Origin: an uncultured bacterium
GTDB taxonomy: Bacteria; Bacillota; Clostridia; Oscillospirales; Oscillospiraceae
Direction of reading: 5' to 3'
DNA: 50,584 bases
NCBI GenBank assembly: GCA_946548895.1
Contig: CAMNQF010000026.1
Span: forward strand, 1 to 50,584
Below the pieces are notes generated by a model, which saw only the letters and a program-made list of their open reading frames with translations, did not search any database and had not been told where the DNA came from. Below are positions 42,997-50,584 of the stretch, piece after piece; position 1 is the first letter of the stretch, and each line of letters begins with the position of its first letter. Both the position numbers and the translations under genes were made by a program.

Positions 42997-43028
42997 ACCG
43001 TTTCGGCGTCGAAAGTGACCGTTTCGGC
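42995..43028 (+). promoter_or_regulatory. direct repeats with LytTR-site spacing upstream of GH3
   Basis: TGACCGTTTCGGC occurs at 42995-43007 and again at 43016-43028: two identical 13-mers 21 bp start to start, i.e. on one face of the helix. LytTR regulators such as AgrA bind paired direct repeats with this pitch (established). They lie right after the two-component operon and about 150 bp before the GH3 start. Confidence 0.7.
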
Positions 43029-43174
43029 AAAAAAGTGGAAATTTCCGCCGGGGCCTGCTATCCTTCAACCATACAAAGCCCCAGCCGAGCGGGCGGACAG
43101 CGGGAAAGGGGGCGGGGCATCCGGCAGGTACACGAAATGCAGTGAGCGTAAAAAAACAAGAAGGAGGATATGTT

Positions 43175-46100
43175 ATGAAAGCAAGCAAGCTCTTTGAGCG
43201 GAGCCTTAGCGTTGCCTGCGCGGCGGCGCTGGCGTTTGGAACCGTGGTTCCTGGACTGCGGGCCGAGGCCGCGGCGGAAAGTTTTGATGGTGACTACTGC
43301 TACCAGGAGGGCTATGAGGTCAGCGTGAACCTGGAAGCGGAGGGGGCGGTCCTGCTGAAAAACGCGGACAGCACCCTGCCTCTGGCCGAGGGAACCAAGG
43401 TTACCATTTTGGGCTCCATGTCCTACAACTACGTTCAGGGCGGCACTGGATCCGCCGGCGGATCGGACGACGAAAACACGGTCATGATGAACGATGCGTT
43501 CATTGAGGCGGGTCTGGACGTCAACTCCGCCGCTTGGAACTGGCTGGCCGACCAGTGCGGCGGCTCCCGCGTGGTAGATGCCAGCGACCCCGCCGGGGTG
43601 GGCTGGTCCAGCTACACCGCCATCCATGAGTTCCCGGTCAGCGTCTATAACGGCGGCGCCTCCACCATCAAGGCCGACGGCTATACCGATTACGTGGTGG
43701 TCACCGTTTCCCGCTCTGGCGCCGAGGGCGCTTCCCCCTCCATGGACTACGACGGGGACGGCAATACTCTGACCGGCAGCACCTATCTGGAGCTGGACCA
43801 GAATGAGAAGGACTTGCTGGCCTTCTGCAAGGACAACTTCGCCCACACCATCGTGCTGGTCAATTCCGCCGCCCCCATGGAGCTGGGCTTCATTGACTCT
43901 GACGCCTACAACGTGGACGCCTGCATTTGGATGGGCCACCCCGGCGAGGCGGGCATTGTGGGCGTGGGAACCATCCTCACCGGCCGCACCAATCCCTCCG
44001 GCCGCCTGGTGGATACCTATGCCTACGACATGACCACCAACCCCACCTATTACAACACCGACGACAACCGTTACGCCAACGCCAACGGCCAGACCTTCTA
44101 CCAGTACGAGGAGGGGATCTACGTCGGTTACCGCTACTATGAGACCGCCGATTCGGTGGGTTACTTCGACTCCGGCGACTTCACCGGCCACGCCTTCAAA
44201 AACGGCGCGGTCAGCGGCTACGGCCAGGTAGTGCAATTCCCCTTTGGCTACGGCCTGAGCTACAGCACCTTCACCGAGGAGATCACCGCTTCTGACATCA
44301 AGCTGGAGGCCCACGGCTCCAACTCCATCACCGTGCGGGTGACGAACACCGGCGAGCTGGCCGGCAAAGACGTGGTGCAGATTTATCTGGACGCCCCCTA
44401 CCAGACGGACACCGAGAACTTCGGCATCAAGGGCGTGGGCCTGGAAAAGGCCAAGGTGGTTCTGGTGGGGTTCGGCAAAACCGATATCCTGGAGCCCGGC
44501 CAATCTCAGGAGCTGACCATCTCCTTCCAGACCGACGATTTGGCCTCCTTCGACAACTTTGGCCAGGGGTGCTATGTGCTGGAAAACGGCAGCTATAAGT
44601 TCAACATCCAAAAGGACGCCCACCAGTGGGGTGATGAGGGCAGCGGCAACGCCCCCAGCGACAGCGTTTCCGCGGAACTGTCCGCCGCGATCATCTATGA
44701 CGATGCCGGCTCCGTCTCCGGCGCGACCTACGCCGGCAAGCGCGACTCCGACCAGGTCGTGGCGAAGAACGCCATGGACGATGTGACTGCGGGTGACGGC
44801 TGTATGCTGGACGGCTACCTCTCCCGCAGCGACATCGCCGGCGGCATGGCCTCCATCATGCAGCACAGCTCCGACGAGACCCCCAACGAGATGGTGTCTT
44901 CCGGCATTGAGGCCGTGCTGGCCCTGTCCAACAGCGACTCCATCGAATACAGCTTCCAGACCTACAAAAACGGCGTCAAGACCACCGTGACCGAGACGCT
45001 GTATGCCCATGGCGCCAACATGATGCCCTATGCCGACAAGACCCCCGACGGCAAGAGCGCCAGTTCCTTTACCGATCCTCTGTGGGATCAGGTTTACTAC
45101 GTGGTTGAGGGCGAAACCACCGACAGCGGCCTGCCCGTGGTGGTGGACGCGGAGCCCTCCAGCGGTTCCTACCACAAACTCAGCGTGGACGACATGGCCA
45201 ATGTGCCCATCGACACCGATGAGGGCTACGCCATTTGGGAGAAGCTGACCAACATGGTTTCCCTGGAGGAGGCCATCGAAATCCAGGGCAACGCCGGCTG
45301 GCAGGTCAGCGGCGCGGCCTCCGTGGGCAAAGCGGCGCAGAAGGCCCAGGACGGCCCCGGCGAGCCCGGCAACGGCCAGTATAAGGGCGGCACCTGGTTC
45401 CCCTGCGCGGTGACTATCGCCGCCACCTGGAATACCAACCTGGCCCGCGCGGAAGGCGTGGCCTACGGCCACCAGGCGGTCCTCTTTGGCATCGGCGTGG
45501 CCTATGCCCCCGCCATGAATATGCACCGCTCCCCCTTTGGCGGGCGTAACTTCGAGTACTACTCCGAGGACGGCCTCATCGCCGGACAGATCGGCGGCAA
45601 CGCCGTGGCTGGCATCCAGTCCACCGGCACCAGCGTCACCATCAAGCACCTGGCCCTCAACGACGGCGACACCAACCGCGGCGGCAACACCACCTGGGCC
45701 AATGAGCAGGCCATTCGTGAGATCTACATGAAGCCTTACGAGATCTCCATCAAAGATTACGGCGCCAACGGCATCATGGGTTCCCTGAACCGCATTGGCA
45801 TGACCTGGTTCCACTACGGTATGTACGTCACCATGCTGCGCGACGAGTGGGGCTGGAAGGGCTTCCTGATTACCGACGGCGACGGCTCCGCTGGTGACGC
45901 TTACAACAACCCCCAGATGATGATGTGCGTGCTGGGCTCCATGCTGACCATCAGCAACTATGTCAACGGCTCCGCTACCGTAGCCGCCTATGGTGACGCC
46001 ACCTCCACGGTTTATGGCCGGTACGCCCTCCATCAGAACGCGATGTATGCCCTCTACCAGTACTGCGGGGCCAAGGGCACTGACGCCAGCGGCAACGTGG

Positions 46101-46261
46101 TTTCCGGGGCGGTGGGGGTTACCTCCCCCACCAGCGGCGCTGGCAGTTCCGTCCCCACCGGCCTGATTGTTCTCATCGTTCTGGCCGTGGTTTTGGTGGC
46201 CGCGGTTGTGATCGTGGTCGTCATTACCAAGAATAAGAAAAAGCAAGCGGGCAAGAATTGA
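43175..46261 (+). CDS. membrane-anchored GH3 glycosidase with permuted domains (module copy 2)
   Basis: A 1028-aa GH3 protein in the same inverted order as the one at 26337: alpha/beta domain first (~45-380, GAVLLKNADSTLPLAEG), fibronectin III-like domain (~385-480), then the TIM-barrel (~720-930) with APAMNMHRSPFGGRNFEYYS, KHLALNDGDTNR and FLITDGDGSAG. Asp901 matches the family nucleophile position. A signal peptide (1-~33, ending AEAAA) and a C-terminal helix (~995-1018, then KNKKKQ) tether it to the outer membrane face. ATG 43175 has AAGGAGGA six bases upstream; a GTG at 43142 is less likely. Compared with copy 1 it has a cleavable signal instead of an N-terminal anchor and a ~125-aa longer middle. 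Confidence 0.88.
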   Translation: MKASKLFERSLSVACAAALAFGTVVPGLRAEAAAESFDGDYCYQEGYEVSVNLEAEGAVLLKNADSTLPLAEGTKVTILGSMSYNYVQGGTGSAGGSDDENTVMMNDAFIEAGLDVNSAAWNWLADQCGGSRVVDASDPAGVGWSSYTAIHEFPVSVYNGGASTIKADGYTDYVVVTVSRSGAEGASPSMDYDGDGNTLTGSTYLELDQNEKDLLAFCKDNFAHTIVLVNSAAPMELGFIDSDAYNVDACIWMGHPGEAGIVGVGTILTGRTNPSGRLVDTYAYDMTTNPTYYNTDDNRYANANGQTFYQYEEGIYVGYRYYETADSVGYFDSGDFTGHAFKNGAVSGYGQVVQFPFGYGLSYSTFTEEITASDIKLEAHGSNSITVRVTNTGELAGKDVVQIYLDAPYQTDTENFGIKGVGLEKAKVVLVGFGKTDILEPGQSQELTISFQTDDLASFDNFGQGCYVLENGSYKFNIQKDAHQWGDEGSGNAPSDSVSAELSAAIIYDDAGSVSGATYAGKRDSDQVVAKNAMDDVTAGDGCMLDGYLSRSDIAGGMASIMQHSSDETPNEMVSSGIEAVLALSNSDSIEYSFQTYKNGVKTTVTETLYAHGANMMPYADKTPDGKSASSFTDPLWDQVYYVVEGETTDSGLPVVVDAEPSSGSYHKLSVDDMANVPIDTDEGYAIWEKLTNMVSLEEAIEIQGNAGWQVSGAASVGKAAQKAQDGPGEPGNGQYKGGTWFPCAVTIAATWNTNLARAEGVAYGHQAVLFGIGVAYAPAMNMHRSPFGGRNFEYYSEDGLIAGQIGGNAVAGIQSTGTSVTIKHLALNDGDTNRGGNTTWANEQAIREIYMKPYEISIKDYGANGIMGSLNRIGMTWFHYGMYVTMLRDEWGWKGFLITDGDGSAGDAYNNPQMMMCVLGSMLTISNYVNGSATVAAYGDATSTVYGRYALHQNAMYALYQYCGAKGTDASGNVVSGAVGVTSPTSGAGSSVPTGLIVLIVLAVVLVAAVVIVVVITKNKKKQAGKN

Positions 46262-46289
46262 GCGGGCTTGACAGGAAGGAGATAACGTC

Positions 46290-47354
46290 ATGAAAATGAA
46301 AAAATGGACAGGCTTGTTCGGCCTGCTGCTGGCCCTGAGTATGCTTCTGGCTGCCTGCGGCAACGGAGACAGCAGCCCCAGCAGCGCCCCCGCAGACAGC
46401 ACCGAAAGCCCCGCCAGCGAATCCGCGACCCTTTCCGCCCCCACCGACTTCACCTTTGACCCTACCACTGGCGAATATTCCTTCAACGCCACCGACGAGC
46501 GGATGGGCTACTATTTCATCCGATTCTACCGCACGGAGAACGGCAAAGAGGTGGGGGAGTACATCGCCTCATCCCCCCGTATCAACGGCGGTACCACCGG
46601 GCCCGTGTCCGGCACCCTGGACCTGTCCGAGGTCTCCTGGGGTTCCTTCCATGTGAACCTGTCCTCCTTTGCCCCCTCCGGCTCCGGCTATACGGCCCCC
46701 GGCCCGCTGAACATCGCGGTGCAGTACGGCGTGGGACAGACCCTGGAGCGGCCTGAGATGCTGGCCATGTACAGCGGCAACCAGGTGGAGTTTGTGGTTG
46801 ACTGGTGGACGCTGTGCGATTACAATTTCCTCCAGTATATGCCCAATATGAAGTTCACCTTCTACTCCGACCCTGAGTGTACTGCCGAGGTGTTCAGCGA
46901 CACCGTGGATCTCGCCCCCCTGGTCAACACCCTGAAGCAGAATCCTCCCGGCATGATTTACATCTGGGGCTACAGCCAGGTGGAGGGCGCGGGCCTGCAC
47001 CTCTATCTGCCTGAGGGCTATGACCCCAACGCCGAGCCGGGCGGTATGTTCGGCGGCCCCCCCAAGCCGGTCTACTTCATGAACGACATCTATACTTACA
47101 CCATGGATCCCGGCACCTACTATGTGACCTGCCAGGCACTGAGCAAGGACGAGTACACCCTGAACTCCAAGCCCAGCACCGTCCTGGAGATCACCCTCAC
47201 CGACGGCGAGCCCACCACGGAATTTGAGCAGGCCAAGACCGAACTCTGGGTGGACTACCAGCAGATGGATATGCCTGGCGCCAATCCCGGCCAGCAGCCT
47301 GACCGCATTGACAATCCCATGGATCAGGGTGTTTCCGGGCAGGTTATTCGCTAA
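46290..47354 (+). CDS. lipoprotein of unknown function
   Basis: A 354-aa secreted lipoprotein: signal peptide with lipobox LLAAC (Cys at about 23), a Ser/Pro-rich linker, then what look like two or three immunoglobulin/Fn3-like beta domains (FTFDPTTGEYSF, WMGYYFIRFY-like YYFIRFYRTENGKEV) and a Pro/Gln/Gly tail. No catalytic motif is recognised. AAGGAGAT precedes the ATG, 28 bp after the GH3 stop, so it is co-transcribed. It may bind the glycoside handled by the GH3 enzyme. Confidence 0.75.
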   Translation: MKMKKWTGLFGLLLALSMLLAACGNGDSSPSSAPADSTESPASESATLSAPTDFTFDPTTGEYSFNATDERMGYYFIRFYRTENGKEVGEYIASSPRINGGTTGPVSGTLDLSEVSWGSFHVNLSSFAPSGSGYTAPGPLNIAVQYGVGQTLERPEMLAMYSGNQVEFVVDWWTLCDYNFLQYMPNMKFTFYSDPECTAEVFSDTVDLAPLVNTLKQNPPGMIYIWGYSQVEGAGLHLYLPEGYDPNAEPGGMFGGPPKPVYFMNDIYTYTMDPGTYYVTCQALSKDEYTLNSKPSTVLEITLTDGEPTTEFEQAKTELWVDYQQMDMPGANPGQQPDRIDNPMDQGVSGQVIR

Positions 47355-47372
47355 ATCCCAACCAAGCCGGTG

Positions 47373-47406
47373 CGGGGCGCGGGCCTCTCAACGGGCCCGC
47401 GCCCCG
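47373..47406 (+). terminator. GC-rich intercistronic hairpin
   Basis: CGGGGCGCGGGCC (47373-47385) pairs with GGCCCGCGCCCCG (47394-47406). No T-run follows. It probably attenuates or stabilises the message between the lipoprotein and permease genes. Confidence 0.6.
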
Positions 47407-47434
47407 TGCCCATCAAATGCTGACGGAGGTTCCT

Positions 47435-49081
47435 ATGGCTGAATCGAACAATAACTCTATGCTGAACCGCTTTTTTCACTATGCCGACCGCGGCGGCACG
47501 CTGGGGGGCGAAATCGCCGCCGGCCTGGGGATTTTCTTCCTCTCCGCCTGCTGCATATTCATCAATATGCAGCTTATCGCAAAGCTGACTATTTCCGGCG
47601 CCTATTCCACGGCCAACATCTCCCAGATTGCCGCCAACGGCGAGATCTACGCACAGAACTACTTTGTGTCTATGCTACTGGCTTTCGCCGGCAGCCTGCT
47701 CATCGGCCTGGTGGCCCGCCTCCCCCTGGTGCAGACGGCCGGCCTGGGTCTGAGTACGGTCCTGGTCTCTATGGTGGGCACAGGCACAGGGCTGACCTAC
47801 TATAACCTGCTGGCGGTGTGCTTCTTCAGCGCGATCCTCTATGCCGCCGTGGTGTGCATACCCGGCGTCAACAAGGCGCTGTTCAACGCGGTTCCCAGCC
47901 CGGTGCGCCGGGCGCTGCCTGCCGCTGCCGGATTGATGATGGCCTGGATTGCCATGCAGCTGACCGGGCTGGTCAGCGTCAATGGTTCGTCCCTGTCTAT
48001 CTATGGTACAGGCGCCGTGCTGGAGCAGGCCTCCGATTCTGTTGCCCTGCCCGGCCTGGTGAGCTTTGGCAGCTACAGCTACGCCACGGACAAATTCCAT
48101 CCGCTGCTGCTGGTGTGCGCGCTGTCGGTGGTGGTCACCTTTGCGGCATGGCTGCTCCTGCGCCGGAGCAAGCGGCCCTACCTGTTTTCCCTCTTGACCG
48201 GCACAGTGTTTTTCCTGGTGGTCAGCATCTGCGCGGTGGGCATCGATTGGAAGACTTTCAACTTCTCTATGGACTTTCTCTGGGGCCGTCTTTGGATGGT
48301 GGGCAGCGAGGATGCAATGCACACCCATCTCTCCTCGGTTCTCTCCAACCTGAATTTGGGCCGCGTGTTCTCTGAGGGCCTGGATTTCAGCGCTTACACA
48401 GAAAATGGCGGAAGCGTACCCATGCTGCTTGTCACCGGGGTGCTCACGTTTCTGGCGGTGTACCTCTTTGACGCGGAGGCCACGCTGCGCTGCGTAGCGG
48501 ACAGCACCGGCGCGTTCTCCGCCGACGGGCAGGAGGGCGTCCGGCTGGCGATGGCCTGCAACGCGGGCATGAACATTCTGGCCCCCCTGGCCGGAGGCGC
48601 GCCGATGAGCATTAGCAAAACGTCCTGCGCCGGCGCGGAGGACGGCGCCCGTTCGGGTTTGGCTTCTGTCGTGGCGTCTATCGGTTTTTTCATCTCCGCT
48701 TTCGTGTGGATTGTCCCGTTCCTGTTTGCCACCATTACATCCTATGACATTACCTTCAATCTGTACGGTCACTATGGCGCGGTACTTCAGCTGCTGTGCG
48801 AGTGCAGCTTTGCCGTAGCTGACGCAGTGATGGTGATGGTCGGCTTGTCCATGATAGCCCGGGCCGCGCGTTTAGATTGGACAAATACGATGGAGTCGAT
48901 TCCCTTCACCGTTACAGTGGCCGCAGCCTTTTTCCTCTCCAATTTGGCTTGCGGTGCTGCGGCCGGCATCGTGGCCTACCTTCTGCTGTGTGCCGGCGGG
49001 CGCGGGGAGAAGCCCTCGCCCGTGCAGCTGATTGGCGGCGCTTTCTCGCTGGTACTGCTGATTCTGAGCGCTGTCTGGTGA
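47435..49081 (+). CDS. NCS2-type (AzgA-like) permease
   Basis: A 548-aa membrane protein with about 13 helices, resembling the AzgA/PbuG branch of NCS2 purine permeases: an N-terminal FFHYADRGGTLGGEIAAGL approach to helix 1, MQLTGLVSVNGS after a GLMMAWIA helix, and a central FDAEATLRCVADSTGAFS segment where AzgA proteins carry their F-D-x-x-G-T motif (here changed). The substrate is therefore uncertain. GGAGG lies a few bases before ATG 47435. Its position after a GH3 enzyme and lipoprotein suggests uptake of the aglycone or base released from a glycoside (inference). Confidence 0.7.
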   Translation: MAESNNNSMLNRFFHYADRGGTLGGEIAAGLGIFFLSACCIFINMQLIAKLTISGAYSTANISQIAANGEIYAQNYFVSMLLAFAGSLLIGLVARLPLVQTAGLGLSTVLVSMVGTGTGLTYYNLLAVCFFSAILYAAVVCIPGVNKALFNAVPSPVRRALPAAAGLMMAWIAMQLTGLVSVNGSSLSIYGTGAVLEQASDSVALPGLVSFGSYSYATDKFHPLLLVCALSVVVTFAAWLLLRRSKRPYLFSLLTGTVFFLVVSICAVGIDWKTFNFSMDFLWGRLWMVGSEDAMHTHLSSVLSNLNLGRVFSEGLDFSAYTENGGSVPMLLVTGVLTFLAVYLFDAEATLRCVADSTGAFSADGQEGVRLAMACNAGMNILAPLAGGAPMSISKTSCAGAEDGARSGLASVVASIGFFISAFVWIVPFLFATITSYDITFNLYGHYGAVLQLLCECSFAVADAVMVMVGLSMIARAARLDWTNTMESIPFTVTVAAAFFLSNLACGAAAGIVAYLLLCAGGRGEKPSPVQLIGGAFSLVLLILSAVW

Positions 49082-49748
49082 GGCGCCTTCTGATTGATGC
49101 GCACAGGATTACAAGGAGCTTTTGGGTGTGAGTCCGCTTTACCAGCTTTAAGGTGACGGCGTTCCATCGTGTGGGGCCGCTGGCCATCCAGCCAGACGGT
49201 GGAATACCGCCTTTCCCAGGGGCTTTCATTGCACAGCCCGTGCCCGCCTTGCGCCGCTGGCCCTTGTGGGCCTGGAAGGTGTTGGGGCGGGCTTTCGGGG
49301 TGCTGCCCCGGTCTCCGCCGTCGGGTCGGCTTTACCGATGCCCTGTCAATCTTCGCCGCCGCCGTTTGGTCGCTTACATTTTTCGCGCTCTCTGGCTCTT
49401 ACGGGACCAGAGAGAAATTTTTGACTTGAAAGGCTGAAACGGCGGTGCCGCAAAAGAACCACTCGCAAAGCTGTTATGAAGTGACTTTTTCAAGGGGGGA
49501 AAGTCAACGAAATTTAACCTGTCAAATTGTGCAGAATGCCAGCGGCATCTGATAGGGGCTAAGACGGTACAGATTTCCGGCATTGGCCACTCTGTTATAC
49601 GTGGATTGGATACTACAGGACAATGGTTCTTCGCCAGCACTACCGTCTATTCTCGTGGATCGCCGCAAGGGAGCCGTCATAGCTTTGTCGTAGATTGCTG
49701 AATCTTCATAAGCCGCTTAACCCCTTTCAGATGCCGTCGGCAGCACAG
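49082..49748. other. gene-poor stretch
   Basis: No frame in this ~670-bp stretch has a ribosome-binding site plus recognisable protein features. A minus-strand frame at 49374-49640 (ending FKSKISLWSRKSQRARKM) is uninterrupted but lacks a credible start. The stretch looks like decayed intergenic or mobile-element DNA. Confidence 0.5.
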
Positions 49749-49881
49749 ATGTGCATTGATTCCTTGGATACGATACATTGCGTGAAAATATGTGGGTCAA
49801 GGGCGAAACCGCGCAGCGGTGCGAAGTACCCTTGAGGTACAGATTTTTACGCGATATGCTTTATCAAGGAATCATGCGCAA
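49749..49881. repeat. ~130-bp long imperfect inverted repeat
   Basis: The left arm starts TGTGCATTGATTCCTTGG and includes GCGTGAAAATATGT and GGGTCAAGGG. The right arm mirrors it with ACCCTTGA, ACAGATTTTTACGC and TCAAGGAATCATGCGCA. The tip (CGAAACCGCGCAGCGGTGCG) folds again. The right arm overlaps the stop codon of the IS110-family transposase remnant. It may be the non-coding end of that element or an independent hairpin repeat. Confidence 0.6.
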
Positions 49882-50584
49882 GAAATGTTATCTGTCATCA
49901 TGCCCCAAATAAAGCACGCCATCTCTCTTGCCACGGCAGTCTTTGCGATGTTTGCTTTGGATCGCATTGCAATTTTAAAGTATTTTTTCTTCAGCCGCGC
50001 GTTCGCTTTATCCGCATAGGCAATCGTCAATGAGTCACATTTTGCCTGCCGTGCCTTGAGCGCCGCTGATTTTCCGCTTTTGGTTGCGCATCGGCTAAAT
50101 ACCTGAGCCGTTTCTACAAGCAGTTTGCGAAGATGGGCATTTCCGGCTTTTGTAATGCCGGTATATTGCTGTTTATCACCACTGGAACATTCTCCCGGCA
50201 CCAGTCAGAGATAGGATGCAAACTGCTGTGCGGTCGCAAACCGCCGGAAGTCTCCTACCTCAACGCAGAAGGACAGTGCCGTATGCGTAGCAATGCTGCG
50301 GAAGCACCCCAGCTTTTCTGCCTTTTCCCGGTAGGGTCCCGCCTGTGCGAGTTCATTGATGCACATATCATAATATATCCACCTGTTCCCGCAGCTGGTA
50401 GTAACGAATCAAGTACTCCTGCAACGCCTCGGATAAAATACCATTGCCGAAATCCAAATTTGAGAGCCAATCCAAATGCTTGTTTGTCCAATAGCTCTTA
50501 CCATCATGAACCTTGCCGTGTCGGATGCGGAATGCCAGACTTCTTTAATCGTTTGGACTGTAATGTCGCCCATTGGCACATCGC
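49872..50584 (-). pseudogene. IS110-family transposase remnant, cut by the window edge
   Basis: Read on the minus strand from the window end, three interrupted segments give the C-terminal half of an IS110/IS116/IS902 transposase: WTNKHLDWLSNLDFGNGILS, then CFRSIATHTALSFCVEVGDF, then SSGDKQQYTGITKAGNAHLR and KLLVETAQ (the conserved C-terminal block with its nucleophilic Ser region). Stop codons interrupt the frame near 50370 and 50207, so it is inactive. The N-terminal DEDD half lies beyond the window. Confidence 0.8.

Noticed and set aside
43058-46492. 1144-aa open frame on the minus strand opposite the GH3 gene
   Set aside because: It is the antisense shadow of a GC-rich gene (Gly/Val/His/Ala-rich, no domain, no ribosome-binding site); the + strand GH3 has clear motifs and a signal peptide.
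49374-49640. 88-aa minus-strand frame
   Set aside because: No start signal and no domain; may be part of a dispersed non-coding repeat.

Overview
The window looks like a chromosomal segment of a moderately high-GC, anaerobic, gut-type Clostridia (Oscillospiraceae-like Firmicute). Grounds: strong AGGAGG ribosome-binding sites, lipoprotein signals of the LxxAC type, several consensus sigma-A promoters, an anaerobic (radical SAM) sulfatase maturase, LytTR/GHKL two-component systems and a CoA-transferase/acyl-CoA dehydrogenase operon. The taxon is an inference; there is no rRNA or other marker gene here.

Region 1 (1-9.6 kb) is accessory DNA. A decayed IS5-family transposase and gene scraps lead into a compact five-gene operon on the + strand behind a good promoter. 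It encodes a dynamin-like GTPase, a small one-pass membrane protein, a 1051-aa HerA/VirB4-like ATPase, a toxin whose C-terminus I recognise as the Ntox15 (Tde1-like, HxxD) DNase domain, and a GAD-like/DUF1851 (Tdi1-like) immunity protein. No T6SS, T7SS, CDI or phage-tail part is visible, so the GTPase, membrane protein and ATPase may themselves handle or deliver the toxin. This is the best candidate for an undescribed system. A peptide-deformylase remnant follows.

Region 2 (9.6-20.5 kb) is a sulfated-uronide (glycosaminoglycan-like) utilisation locus: anaerobic sulfatase maturase and TauE exporter (-), LacI regulator, sugar ABC transporter and GH88 unsaturated glucuronyl hydrolase (+), a Cys-type sulfatase (-), a KduI N-terminal fragment and a discoidin-like protein (+). 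Region 3 (20.5-25.9 kb) is a GntR-controlled sugar-acid locus: a GntP permease diverges from an IlvD/Edd dehydratase and a KDPG aldolase, with matching operator palindromes in both promoter spacers.

Region 4 holds two copies of an unusual module, LytTR regulator -> GHKL kinase -> domain-permuted, membrane-anchored GH3 glycosidase: 31.15-26.3 kb (-) and 40.96-46.3 kb (+). The second copy continues into a lipoprotein and an NCS2-type permease, and carries 13-bp direct repeats at 21-bp spacing just before its GH3 gene. Between the copies lie a CoA-transferase / nitronate monooxygenase-like / acyl-CoA dehydrogenase operon with a textbook sigma-54 promoter, a chimeric gene joining a GH106-like glycosidase to the C-terminal end of a sigma-54 activator, and a divergent MATE/TetR pair.

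Region 5 (49.1-50.6 kb) is a gene-poor end with a long imperfect inverted repeat abutting a decayed IS110-family transposase.
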